A DNA stretch of 64,000 nt, from positions 3,162,001-3,226,000 of the forward strand of contig NZ_OY734020.1 in NCBI RefSeq assembly GCF_963455295.1, read 5' to 3'. The translations under genes and the position numbers were made by a program. Of this stretch, positions 32,001-40,641 are shown one piece after another; the stretch's first letter is position 1; every line of letters starts with the position of its first letter. Under the pieces are notes generated by a model, which saw only the letters and a list, made by a program, of their open reading frames with translations, was not told the origin of the DNA and did not search any database. Origin of the DNA: Candidatus Thiodiazotropha sp. CDECU1 (GTDB lineage Bacteria; Pseudomonadota; Gammaproteobacteria; Chromatiales; Chromatiaceae).

Positions 32001-34786
32001 TTTCCTGCCTCATACTCGAACTGGCGAACAATCTCGCCGGACTGGTTCTTCAGGGCGAGCAAGCGTTTCTGATCGTCATAAAGATAGTTCAGCGTGGAGA
32101 CGGGCCTCCCTTCGACATGCCAGGATTTTTGCTCGATTCTGTTGTCCTCGGTCCATTTGAAACGGGTTTCCAGGCGGTCGTTATAACGCTTGATCATCCG
32201 CCCCGCCGGGTCGTATTCCATATGGAGTTCGGTTCCGTCCGGGGTTGTGTAGCGCAACGGATTACCCGCGGCATCGTATTCATAGCTGAATGTTCCAGCC
32301 TGACTTTCTATCGATGCAATGGCGAGATCGGCTGTGTAGGAGACCGTTACCGGATGCTCTCTGTCAAACACTATCTCATCGATCTTGCCATATGCGTTGT
32401 ATGAAACCTGCTGGGTGGTGCCGTCATGGTTGGTTATTGTCTTCATGCGTCCCAGGGAATCTCTTTCGATCTGGGTGATGCCCTCTATCTGGCTCAAGAC
32501 ACCATCGATTGCGTGCATCTGTGCTTTACTATCGTAATCCAGTTGCACAGCACGTGTAATCGGCTTGAATCCCCCTTCAGGCAGCGGGGTAAAGCCGCTC
32601 TCCTGGACTTTCTCCGGGCTACCCTGAGCGTTGTAGTCTATTTCCCTGACAAAATCGGCACCGGATTTTACACTCGGCACACTGATCTCGATCGGCAGAT
32701 CCCGCTCCGCAAGATACTTGATGCTTGCCACCCGCTGCTCTTTGCCATCGACCGATTTGGTCAGCGCTGTGACACGCCCCCTTTCATCGCGTGTGTAGTG
32801 CAGGGTAGTACCCTCACTGTTGGTCTTTGCGATGATCTGGTAACCCTCGTTGTAGCGGTAGCTTATATTGCCTTGGCCACAGCTGGTGCAGCCGGGCCCA
32901 TGAATGGCGGTGACCAGGGCCACGCCGTTTCTGATCTCAGTCTTGTAGGTACTGACCTTGCCCTGGCTGTCGGTGACTTTTGTTTCGCCGGGGGTACTGA
33001 AGTCGAGTTTGATCTGGCCCACCTGATCGGCATGGGTGGAGAGGATCGCCCGATCCTTGGCGTCGTAGGCCCAGGTGGCGTAGCGCACACCCCGCTCATC
33101 GGTGATGCCAGTGAGGTTGTGGCTGTCGTGGGGATCAGTGTAATGGTAGACCCGGGTGGCGCCGTCGTGGCTGGTGACCTGTTGCAGGTTGCCAACCTCA
33201 TCATAGCGGTAGCGAGTTGCCTTGCCACTCGGATCATACATGGCCTTGAGACGGCCATTGGGGTAGTGATCCATGCTCAATTCCCGGCCTTGGGGATCAC
33301 GCACCAGGAAGAGCTTCCCTTGAGGGTTGTAGAAGAGGCTCAGGGTCTGACCGTTGGCCAGTACGAGACGCTGTAGCTGGCCCGTCGGGCTGAACTGGAG
33401 CTGCCGCCCATCCCGCCAGTGCCAGGTGAGCTGTTGCTCATTGACCCGCAGCCAGCCGTCGCTGATGCGGGGGGCTGTGAACATATCTGTGCTTTCAGTG
33501 GGTTGGAAATGGATCACCCGGCCGTCACTCTGGCGCAAGCGGTAGCCCTCACCTTCCGATTGGAGACTCAGGTCGTAGCTGTGGCTCCAGCCGTAGCCCA
33601 GGGGACCTTTGTATTTGCTGTGGCTGTTGTAGTGGCGCTTGAATAGCAGACCCAGAGAGCCGGGCAAGGGGCTGAGATCAGGCTCTTGCTGGTATTTATT
33701 GCCGGTGACCACATGGATCGGATTGCCTTCGTGGCTGCCGGCGATGCCGCTGGTCTGAGAGGTGGGGCTGAAGGTTTCATCCTCAGGTGTCTCGGGTATT
33801 TCACAAATGGCTGGACCGTGATCATCACCATCGCTGATTGACGGGAGATCGTCTCCATCACTGATCGGTGGCAGATCATCGTTATCACTGATTGGCGGCA
33901 GATCATCGCCATCACTGTTGTCGCTATTGTCACCAGCTTGGGTATCGCCAGATGATGGGGGATTCGTATCTTCTGTATCCTCTGTATCAGCCCTATCATC
34001 CATCTCCTCATCGTCACCACCCTGACCCGCTTCGTCAGTTGGGGTGGCACCACTTGACTCCGAATCATCCTCTGCGGATGGCGGGGTACCGCCACTACCC
34101 GGTGGCTCCATATGGACATTGTTCTCATCCCGCCAGGCATCCGACTGCATGCGTACCGTCGCCACCGAGGTGATCGGTAAGCGCCGGGCGTTATAGTAGG
34201 TGAAATTATCTGGATCGAAGAATTGCATCACGGCGGGGATGACCCGGTCCATCAGCGGCACCTTGAGTTGGTAGCCGTAGGTGACCTTGATCTTCAAAAG
34301 GTTGGCGTCCTGGATGTTGACCCCGCTGCTGCCGGGCTCAGGATCGCGCCAGCGCAGGTGACTGTTGGGGATGCCAAAGTGGGCATCACCACTACGGGGA
34401 TCAACGATATTACGACCGAACTCATCGAAGGCCTCGATGGTGGGGTTGATGATTTCGATCTCGGTGAAGCGACTGTCCTGCACGTCGAGGCTGGCGCGGG
34501 TGATGGCTGACATGGCCCTCTCTGCGCTGCCGTCGCCGCCGAACAGGGAGGCCAGACGCAGGCCCAGTTCCTGGCGCATGGCATCACTCTGGGCATGGTT
34601 GACGGCACCTTTGCGGGCCGCTTCGAAAGTGGCGCTGTTGATGATGATTTTGGCGTCGAACAGCAGGGCGGTCTGAAGGCTACCCAGGCCCATCAGTAGC
34701 AGAGCCGGTAGTGACACCAGTAGCTCTGTCATTGCAACACCGCACTGCCTCTTGAACAGCCGGATCAAGTTCCCTTTGATCTGCAT
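29027..34786 (-). CDS. TadE-Rhs-DUF2235 (Tle1-type lipase) fusion toxin
   Basis: 1919 residues in one frame. Residues 1-60 form a TadE-like pseudopilin start: basic leader, then CGVAMTELLVSLPALLLMG with a possible prepilin cleavage after Gly16 and Glu at +5. An acidic Ser/Asp linker (about 235-345) carries a 9-residue tandem repeat. An Rhs entry domain starts near GNPIHVVTGNKYQ, many YD repeats follow, and the Rhs core ends ETGRYLSSDPLDLNAG (about 1440). The C-terminal 450 residues are DUF2235: nucleophile motif GFSRGAA near 1585, Asp in GLFDTVPH near 1682 and His in GAHSDIGGGY near 1749. DUF2235 lipases include type VI effectors of the Tle1 family. Here the delivery head is pseudopilin-like instead. 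AGGAG lies 8 bases before the ATG. Confidence 0.92.
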   Translation of the reverse strand: MQIKGNLIRLFKRQCGVAMTELLVSLPALLLMGLGSLQTALLFDAKIIINSATFEAARKGAVNHAQSDAMRQELGLRLASLFGGDGSAERAMSAITRASLDVQDSRFTEIEIINPTIEAFDEFGRNIVDPRSGDAHFGIPNSHLRWRDPEPGSSGVNIQDANLLKIKVTYGYQLKVPLMDRVIPAVMQFFDPDNFTYYNARRLPITSVATVRMQSDAWRDENNVHMEPPGSGGTPPSAEDDSESSGATPTDEAGQGGDDEEMDDRADTEDTEDTNPPSSGDTQAGDNSDNSDGDDLPPISDNDDLPPISDGDDLPSISDGDDHGPAICEIPETPEDETFSPTSQTSGIAGSHEGNPIHVVTGNKYQQEPDLSPLPGSLGLLFKRHYNSHSKYKGPLGYGWSHSYDLSLQSEGEGYRLRQSDGRVIHFQPTESTDMFTAPRISDGWLRVNEQQLTWHWRDGRQLQFSPTGQLQRLVLANGQTLSLFYNPQGKLFLVRDPQGRELSMDHYPNGRLKAMYDPSGKATRYRYDEVGNLQQVTSHDGATRVYHYTDPHDSHNLTGITDERGVRYATWAYDAKDRAILSTHADQVGQIKLDFSTPGETKVTDSQGKVSTYKTEIRNGVALVTAIHGPGCTSCGQGNISYRYNEGYQIIAKTNSEGTTLHYTRDERGRVTALTKSVDGKEQRVASIKYLAERDLPIEISVPSVKSGADFVREIDYNAQGSPEKVQESGFTPLPEGGFKPITRAVQLDYDSKAQMHAIDGVLSQIEGITQIERDSLGRMKTITNHDGTTQQVSYNAYGKIDEIVFDREHPVTVSYTADLAIASIESQAGTFSYEYDAAGNPLRYTTPDGTELHMEYDPAGRMIKRYNDRLETRFKWTEDNRIEQKSWHVEGRPVSTLNYLYDDQKRLLALKNQSGEIVRQFEYEAGKKLPRSIQAPGKLTTIEYDDFGKLKRLKTSDGLVRRYASESHGKLIAVTNARGNTTRYRYDDFGRVIFTQSPDKGLITYQYDEKDRLIAKTDAAGQRVGFTYNTVGKLAKVRYPDEEVTLTYGQGQLQSLNRHKGHEQWQYDPSGRMTVYTRTYAEHEYTTRYWYDEAGRLEKVGLPGGKKLKYRQDLAKDEMNLSLDGWFRDTDILTIEENSNGSRQMRFGNDVITTYRFNGAKLNSLHTEGIYDYRYQYNDSGAIIGIDDGEQAYARYRYDDAGRLDFAMMPFGLYGYRYDENGNRTEKIVNGTHMHYRYADHSNHIRKASLNSHAIPMVHDSRGNIHQSADAKIGYTANGQPEHISVADKLIASYSYNSRAERTSKTVYGEAGPVTTHYLYENKRLIAEMDEQGEIVRQYLYLGWQPVALLEGGEIYTIHSNHLSAPVAVSDAKGRLVWRAHYAPFGRAHIEDDPDGDQVAFQLNLRLPGQYEDTETGLHYNYYRYYDPETGRYLSSDPLDLNAGMNTYAYAANDPVQNIDPTGLLLFAFDGTGNTNNRNVLNDPDSPGDISNVVRFAESYRSAPGELPATPYIDWDGSTASSRDFYYITGAGVDDPNFGSAPSPDAALGVSLQQRVAHMADYLVQYIEQMEDQGATDPVEIDIVGFSRGAAEARMFANVVDDIIRVAQSGADFSDPTAAEELRYIYENLRREQDPFIDTDTGSAIDADMNRLRAALDYLNRDCNARIDLNLNFIGLFDTVPHYGVLQSNDLQQLRLGIPASADHAAHAVAANEHRSDFAGVSIHDSPATANSATRIERGFIGAHSDIGGGYAEGDLSDVAFMWMVQQAESAGVEMDRSYISGIDWDVVTNPIVHDSVDVCPSSLHCFSGPDRTFMYANSSDIVNQQTWSGAAGDDSMDYAESQPLFDEQFMEDVPCGVSGYSTCREKGVGEGGDRTKVGAIILEDVSNPTEAIDTYNEWLSVHYGLDLDINHSDLRQ
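33829..33925 (-). repeat. 27-bp tandem repeat in the acidic linker
   Basis: Three clear copies (33829-33855, 33856-33882, 33883-33909) and a degenerate fourth encode the repeating unit SDGDDLPPI. The period is a multiple of three, so copy number can change without breaking the frame. It separates the pseudopilin part from the Rhs shell. Confidence 0.9.
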
Positions 34787-34887
34787 CCGGTACTCCTAAT
34801 TCAACCGATGCTGTTTGACCAACACATGGTTCATCGGTGACGGATCCATGCTTTACAGGATCTTATAAATCTCTGATAGAAACCAAA

Positions 34888-36795
34888 CTACCATAATGAG
34901 TTCCGCACACTCTCCACGGCATTATCTACAGCCGCTTCAAGCGTCTCTTGCATCTGTCCCGTTATCTGATCAACTACCTCATCTTCAAATTGATCGATTG
35001 TCACTTCTCCCGCTTCCTCGGCATACTCTTGGGTCAACTGCGCATACTGGTCGACTTGAACTTGCGCCGCTTGTGCGGTGCCCTGATTCATCTCTTGTTG
35101 CAGGCCTTCGGGCAGCATCTGGGGGTTACTTGTGGTTGATTCCAGGTGTGAAATCTGATCATTGACCGAAACAAGTTCAGCTTCCAACTCTGCACGTCTG
35201 TCTGCATCCACTGTATTATTCATCTGATCCTGGAGAGAGAGTTCCAAATCTCTCAACCGGGTGAGTTCCTCCTGCCTTTCGTGAAAGTAGTGCTCGATAC
35301 CCGCCGATATGCCAGATGCACCATCGGTCAACAGGTTTTCATCTCGTAATGCCCAGGACATGAATACTCGTTCCATAGGTGTATCAGTCAGACGCACTTC
35401 CCAATAGGGGCTGAAAAGATTTGCGATTTCATATCGTCCTCGCCTTCTTGCTGGAATATAATCATCGGGAGGATGAAAGAAGAGCTCGCCACTGGCGATT
35501 ACTGCCATACCTTCACCCGCCATCTGATCTTCAGTGCCAAACACCCCTTCGCCAATTCCGTTCCTCAATTCTTCTTCAGGTACGGAATCGGATCCCAAAC
35601 CATCGATCTTCGATGCAGTTCTGATATCGGATTGGGGTAGTTCCACTTCCAAGCGCAATGCTACTCGGGGGTCTCTATTCTGCCGACTCAAGTTTCTCAA
35701 GTCATTGTAGGCACGTATACCGTTATACTCGGCATCCAGCTCTTCCTGTGCCCGGTTGGCCATCATCTCGGCCCGCCTATTTTCACGGGTATATCGCGGA
35801 CAGCCGTCATAGGAATTGCGCCACGGCCACGAACGTCCTGTTTCTTGTTCTAGTTCACATTCAAAATCACCGTTGACATAGCGAGACCCCCAGCCCAGAG
35901 GAATTTCACGATGAACCCACCTTGGACCTCTACGGGTTAACCTCAGGTCTTCTCTATGCAGGGAAAACGTATCCTTACCCTTCCACTCCCATTGTGTAGA
36001 ACCGCCTTCGGCTTCTGATATCAAGTTTGTTCTACCCTCTTTTCTTAACCATAATCGCGTTGCACCAAGATTCAGTACATCTGGCGTTTCAGGTAGCAGT
36101 TGACTTGTTCCAAGATCTCTTCCGTTGGTGAATTCATCTTTTGACCGATTGACAACATCCGCTTTTCGCTGCAATCCATCCTCATCTTCATAGTGCCTTA
36201 CCAGGTTTTGCCACGCGACAATGTTTTCGCCCAAACCAATTACCGCATAATCTGTAGTTACGTTGTAACGCTCATCATTTTCCTCGACCACCTCTCTTAC
36301 AATGGCAGGCGTTGCAGCAAAGCTCGCCACATAGACTGCCTGCTGAATCCTGGTCAATATACCATTAATGCTGTCGATGACCGGGATAAAGGTCTCAGCT
36401 ACATTCACCATAACATCATCGATTGATTCAGTTATCCTCTCCGCTGCCTCGATGTATGGCTCGACAACCGGGAAATACTCAGTTATGTAATCGATATTCC
36501 GAGCAAGGACATGCGCATATTGTGTCCAGGAGGTCAGACTCACCAATTGCCCAATCGAGACCTGATTGGCCACCATTGCCCGATTGGTATAGGCCTGGAA
36601 GTTGAGGGCACGTGCCTGCCATATGAGGCCACTATAGACTGCCGCATCCGCTGTATTGATAAGACGCGATCTTTCTGAGGCCGTCTGACCGGTATTGAAA
36701 AGCACCAGGCACAATAATATTGAAGACATGAGAAAGGCTATACCAAGGGGCATCGCCTGGCCTACTTCCCTGTTTCGAGGCTTATAAATCTTCAT
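34888..36795 (-). CDS. TadG-like Flp pilus-assembly family protein
   Basis: 635 residues. The N-terminus (GQAMPLGIAFLMSSILLCLV, about 12-31) is a single membrane helix, and ADAAVYSGLIWQARALNFQ after it is the signature of Tad/TadG-like proteins. The large extracytoplasmic part contains coiled coils (about 500-560). Unlike the TadE head of the next gene it has no Glu at +5 after the glycine. It is 101 bases upstream of the Rhs-lipase on the same strand with AAGAGG before its ATG, so the pair is probably co-transcribed. No TadA ATPase or TadBC platform is present in this window. Confidence 0.85.
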   Translation of the reverse strand: MKIYKPRNREVGQAMPLGIAFLMSSILLCLVLFNTGQTASERSRLINTADAAVYSGLIWQARALNFQAYTNRAMVANQVSIGQLVSLTSWTQYAHVLARNIDYITEYFPVVEPYIEAAERITESIDDVMVNVAETFIPVIDSINGILTRIQQAVYVASFAATPAIVREVVEENDERYNVTTDYAVIGLGENIVAWQNLVRHYEDEDGLQRKADVVNRSKDEFTNGRDLGTSQLLPETPDVLNLGATRLWLRKEGRTNLISEAEGGSTQWEWKGKDTFSLHREDLRLTRRGPRWVHREIPLGWGSRYVNGDFECELEQETGRSWPWRNSYDGCPRYTRENRRAEMMANRAQEELDAEYNGIRAYNDLRNLSRQNRDPRVALRLEVELPQSDIRTASKIDGLGSDSVPEEELRNGIGEGVFGTEDQMAGEGMAVIASGELFFHPPDDYIPARRRGRYEIANLFSPYWEVRLTDTPMERVFMSWALRDENLLTDGASGISAGIEHYFHERQEELTRLRDLELSLQDQMNNTVDADRRAELEAELVSVNDQISHLESTTSNPQMLPEGLQQEMNQGTAQAAQVQVDQYAQLTQEYAEEAGEVTIDQFEDEVVDQITGQMQETLEAAVDNAVESVRNSLW

Positions 36796-36893
36796 GTTGA
36801 CCTCTTATTCCAAGGTATCATTTGACATATGCATTTGATACCGGACAGCTATTGTAATGACTATGCAATGTGTGTCAGAAAACACTCGACAGG

Positions 36894-37793
36894 TCACCAT
36901 GTATAAGTATTCGAGGTCCCGTTACTGGTAGTAAGTACATATTCATCACAACTAATAAACTCAATGGTCCCTGATGATTGACTAGCGCCCGTAAAACGCA
37001 GCCTGCCAGAGCCCGGATGATCATTAGGACAATCCAGTGTGAAGGGAATTTCGGTGGTCACATCGACGTAACCATAATTCGGATCGTAAATTCTGCCAGA
37101 GGCCGTATAAGTTGAGTTACCATCCTCAGAAACCTCAGCATCGGTCACACGATACGCACGACCATCGTCACCCATGTAATCAGAAATATTATTGCAATTT
37201 TGCCTCTGATCACCGCAACCATAGACACGGTAAATATCCCGTGTTACTCCATCACTGGTGGTTATTAAACCATCATGTATCAAAGTAAATGGACTTAAGA
37301 CGTCATCACCATATACATAGTGATACATCACACCTGTAAAGGTATAGGTATGAATTCCTTGACCATAGCTGCAATTGGTTAAATGGAATGTATGTATATG
37401 CCCGGTGTCATCATCATACTCCACAATCGCCTCGCCACCATGTATGCACATTTCAGAACTTGCATCAGCTGTTCCCATCATATTAATTGAAGCGCTTGAG
37501 ATGAGATTTTTCCCTGCGGATTGCATCGGAAACGCATAATCGCTTTCCTCAACCGCATGGATGATTCCGGAAACAGCAGTTACGGCAAGGTCCTTGGCGT
37601 TATTCTCATCGATAAATGCCTGGCCCTCACTACCTGTATAATTATCTGAAGCATTGTCAACAACTTCATCGCTGGCAGTCTGATCCCCTGCATCTGTTGG
37701 ATTTTCAGAGGAACCACCACTGCCGCCGCATCCTTGCATTGAAAGTGTAAAGAAAAATAGCATCGAGTAAACAATAACCGTGGAGTCTTTCAT
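36894..37793 (-). CDS. Secreted lipoprotein, unknown function
   Basis: 299 residues beginning with a signal and lipobox (SMQGCGGSGG), then a Ser/Gly/Asp linker and a beta-rich domain of about 220 residues with eight cysteines (for example CIHGGEAIVEYDDD and CGDQRQNC), which suggests disulfides outside the cytoplasm. The family was not recognised. ATAAGGAC precedes the ATG. Its upstream region is one copy of the direct repeat described at 37791-37999. It heads the Tad/Rhs module and is probably co-regulated with it. Confidence 0.78.
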   Translation of the reverse strand: MKDSTVIVYSMLFFFTLSMQGCGGSGGSSENPTDAGDQTASDEVVDNASDNYTGSEGQAFIDENNAKDLAVTAVSGIIHAVEESDYAFPMQSAGKNLISSASINMMGTADASSEMCIHGGEAIVEYDDDTGHIHTFHLTNCSYGQGIHTYTFTGVMYHYVYGDDVLSPFTLIHDGLITTSDGVTRDIYRVYGCGDQRQNCNNISDYMGDDGRAYRVTDAEVSEDGNSTYTASGRIYDPNYGYVDVTTEIPFTLDCPNDHPGSGRLRFTGASQSSGTIEFISCDEYVLTTSNGTSNTYTW

Positions 37794-37999
37794 GTCCTTA
37801 TGACCTTTTTGTTACAGCCCATCCTTGGGTGGTTAGAGACTAACTATTTTTACTCAGGCAATGGAACAGGTAATCGAGTAGCGGCAACGCCTTTCAGAAA
37901 ATGACTACATGAGAGTGTGGCGTGAATCACACCTTTAACACTGTAATATAAATAGCGGATCTTCAAAGACTTCACAAATTATAAATGAGATCACGATTT
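37791..37999. repeat. Direct repeat copy A (leader of the lipoprotein gene)
   Basis: About 209 bases similar to 47707-47914, in the same orientation. Three blocks are identical (near 37818-37844, 37852-37877 and 37905-37958), while the spacers between them diverge. The copy begins at the start codon of the lipoprotein gene (36894-37793) and ends beyond it on the far side. The pair brackets a 9.9-kb segment. Confidence 0.9.
37916..37931. promoter_or_regulatory. CRP-like box in the repeated leader
   Basis: On the minus strand the site reads TGTGATTCACGCCACA, matching TGTGA-N6-TCACA with one mismatch. It lies about 123 bases upstream of the lipoprotein start codon and is identical in the second copy at 47831-47846. 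Binding by a CRP/Vfr-type regulator is inference from the pattern. Confidence 0.5.
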
Positions 38000-38024
38000 G
38001 ATAAATGGTAGCATAAAGGAAGGT

Positions 38025-38534
38025 TCAGAGTGTCCTTTCTCTATACTCTAAAAAAACCCACCAGTGACGACCTCTATCGGCTTCTCCTCCAGAAACAGAT
38101 ACTAGGTAACACTGTCGTCGCGGAACTCGCTGACCAGACGGCCCCGCCACGAGTAGATAAATTAACTCTACTAATCTTTTTTTTAGCAGTCCATACTCTA
38201 TCAGTTGGCTATCTGACAATTCACCTGTAGACATTGTAATTTTAGTACTTACTATGGTCAGATCAATCTCAGGTAGTATATGTATAATCCACTCTCCATC
38301 TTTTTTATCTAAATTAGTTTCAAATATTGAATAAAAAGGATATTCATCGGCATTTTTATCTAGTCTAAATGAAGATATAGCATTACACTGTACTACTACT
38401 TTTTTTCTTTCAATATTTGAGATAAACACAAGAGTTACAGAAAATGGAATCGAATTAAAATCAATTGTTAAATAACAATCTGATAGTAATTCTTTACAAA
38501 TTCGTCGAACTTCATTTTCCTGCACATCAATCAT
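38025..38534 (-). CDS. AT-rich orphan gene running into an Rhs relic
   Basis: 169 codons. The first about 125 residues are AT-rich and look like a small cytosolic protein (ICKELLSDCYLTIDFNSIPF and similar). The last about 44 (from LLVAGPSGQRVP) are read out of frame through a decayed Rhs fragment at 38048-38158. The original stop is therefore lost. AT-rich orphan genes next to Rhs relics are often displaced immunity genes, which I suggest without proof. Confidence 0.6.
   Translation of the reverse strand: MIDVQENEVRRICKELLSDCYLTIDFNSIPFSVTLVFISNIERKKVVVQCNAISSFRLDKNADEYPFYSIFETNLDKKDGEWIIHILPEIDLTIVSTKITMSTGELSDSQLIEYGLLKKRLVELIYLLVAGPSGQRVPRRQCYLVSVSGGEADRGRHWWVFLEYRERTL
38048..38158 (-). 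pseudogene. Decayed Rhs fragment
   Basis: Read in the frame next to the orphan gene, the minus strand encodes WRGRLVSEFRDDSVT, a stop, then YLFLEEKPIEVVTGGFF and a stop. This aligns with the intact Rhs at 41837-46429, which has YGRLVSEIRNGQVTEYLYL then DQQPIAITKGGF. It is a relic of a third Rhs gene. Confidence 0.85.
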
Positions 38535-38606
38535 ATAACAATTTCACCTGTACTATGAGAAGCATTATCTGGGTTATAAGGTATTCTAACCCCGTTTTGG
38601 TCAAAG

Positions 38607-40641
38607 CATTAATCAGGAAAGGCATCATTTGAAAGAAGAAAATGGACTCCCCAGCTTCCATTTGTTTCTGTTGGAATAAAATTATGGCCGCCATCGGCTA
38701 ATCCAGGAGGTTTAACCGATTATCATCTTCAAATTGAGTGGTCTAGATGAGGATTTCCCGAACAAGGCACAAGAAGCTTCCTGCCAATACGCTTTGATTG
38801 GCATACATGACCCAGACTGGGTTTGAATGATATCAGGCAGGCGATGTCTGATAGATCTGCAACGAATACCCACTCGCGCAGAACCACTTTCTACCGCTAC
38901 CTATGGCTTGCGTGAACTGCTTGATCCCTTCCCTTGTTCCTATGACTGTGTTGTAGTTTTTACCATAGTTTTTGACGCTATCCAGCCAGGCTTCCGGGTC
39001 GATATTCAAGCGCTCCAGGATTGGCGCCAGTTCTGAAGGAATGGCACCTGATTTATCTTCTCTGATGGCTCGTCCTGCCCAGTCGGTCAGTGCCAGGTAG
39101 TCTGGCAGGCTAAAGTTCAAGCCTGTGGGTTTGTCTTGATGCTCGCCACCCACAAACGGCGCTAAATGCGCTGGTGCTGTGGTTGCGGTTTCTGCATGAT
39201 TCCCTCTTTGCTCAAGTGTTTTTTGATAATGTCTGATGCGATCCTGAATGGAGGTGAAGTCTGATGCTTCCGGTCGATCGGCTATCTTTGCCCGGATCGG
39301 GTTGAGATCAACGTAACTCATGCAGGTCAATAGGGCGGCATCGTCAAGCAGGGCCTGGCTTTTGAACCGGCCTTCCCAGAATTTACCTGTGCAGTTGTCC
39401 TCTTCATTGGCCTGCCTTGCGATACTTTCATTGAGATTGCGCATGAACCAGCTGATATCGTAGAGTCTGTGGCGCCACTTTTCGATATCCTCGGCAACCA
39501 CATCCAATTCGGCCTTTGTTAGCTTTATGCCAGTCAAATAGCGGCCTACGATAGGGCTTGGCTTGTAGAGCTGGGTCCATCGGGCAATGACTTCATCATC
39601 ACACCAGTTCAAAGCAGCTTCCCGAGTAACCAGGACAGGCATCATTTGAAAGAAGAAAATAGACTCCCAAGTTCCCATTTGTTTCTGTTGGAATAAAATT
39701 ATTGCCGCCATCGACTAACCCAGGAGGTTTAACCGATCATCATCTTCTAATTGAGTGGCCTAGATGTGGTTTTCCCGAACAAGGAATAAGAAGACTCCTG
39801 CCAATACGCGTTGATTGGCTTACATGACCCAGGCTGTGTTTGAAAGGTATCAGGCAGGCGATGTCTGATAGATCTGCAACGAAAACCCACTTGCGCAGAA
39901 CCACTTTCTACCTCTACCTATGGCTTGCGTGAACCGCTTGATCCCTTCCCTTGTTCCGATGACTGTGTTGTAGTTTTTGCCATAATTTTTGACGCTATCC
40001 AGCCAGGCTTCCGGGGCGATATTCAAGCGCTCCAGGATTGGTGTCAGTTCTGAGGGGATGGCACCGGATTTATCATCTCTGATGGCTCGTCCTGCCCAGT
40101 CGGTCAGTGCCAGGTAGTCTGGCAGGCTAAAGTTTAAGCCTGTGGGTTTGTCTTGGTGCTCGCCACCCACAAACGGCACTAGATGCGCTGGTGCTGTGGT
40201 TGCGGCTTCTGCATGATTCCCTCTTTGCTCACGTGCTTTTTGATAATGCCTGATGCGCTCCTGGATGGAGGTGAAGTCTGATGCTTCCGGTCGATCGGCT
40301 ATCTTTGCCCGTATCGGGTTGAGGTCAACGTAACTCATGCAGGTCAATAGGGCTGCATCGTCAAGCAGGGCCTGGCTTTTGAACCGGCCTTCCCAAAACT
40401 TCCCTGTACAATTGTCCTCTTCATTGGCCTGTCTTGCGATACTTTCATTGAGATTGCGCATGAACCAGCTGACATCGTAGAGTCTGTGCCGCCACTTTTC
40501 GATATCTTCGGCAACCACATCCAGTTCGGCCTTTGTTAGCTTTATGCCACTCAGATAGCGGCCTACGATAGGGCTTGGTTTGTAGAGCTTGGTCCATCGG
40601 GCTATTACTTCTTCATCATGCCAGTTTAAAGCAGCTTCCCG
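38607..40641. repeat. Tandem 1017-bp duplication of a transposase segment
   Basis: The two units lie about 38607-39624 and 39625-40641. Every landmark (the GGCATCATTT box, stop codon and GCAGCTTCCC) recurs with an offset of exactly 1017 bases. The units differ at scattered positions, so the duplication is not recent. Confidence 0.9.
38833..39711 (-). pseudogene. Truncated REP-type (HUH) transposase copy
   Basis: From REAALNW to the stop it matches the full-length transposase at 39850-40878, but the first about 80 residues are missing, including the HTH catalytic histidines. The open frame starts in sequence from the end of the neighbouring unit (MAAIILFQQKQMGTWES). It should therefore be inactive. 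It arose by the 1017-bp tandem duplication. Confidence 0.9.

Noticed and set aside
37791-37999. Repeat A as a cyclic-di-GMP or other known riboswitch
   Set aside because: The conserved blocks do not contain the GEMM or GEMM-II consensus, and no known aptamer pattern fits. It is kept only as a repeat with a possible CRP box.
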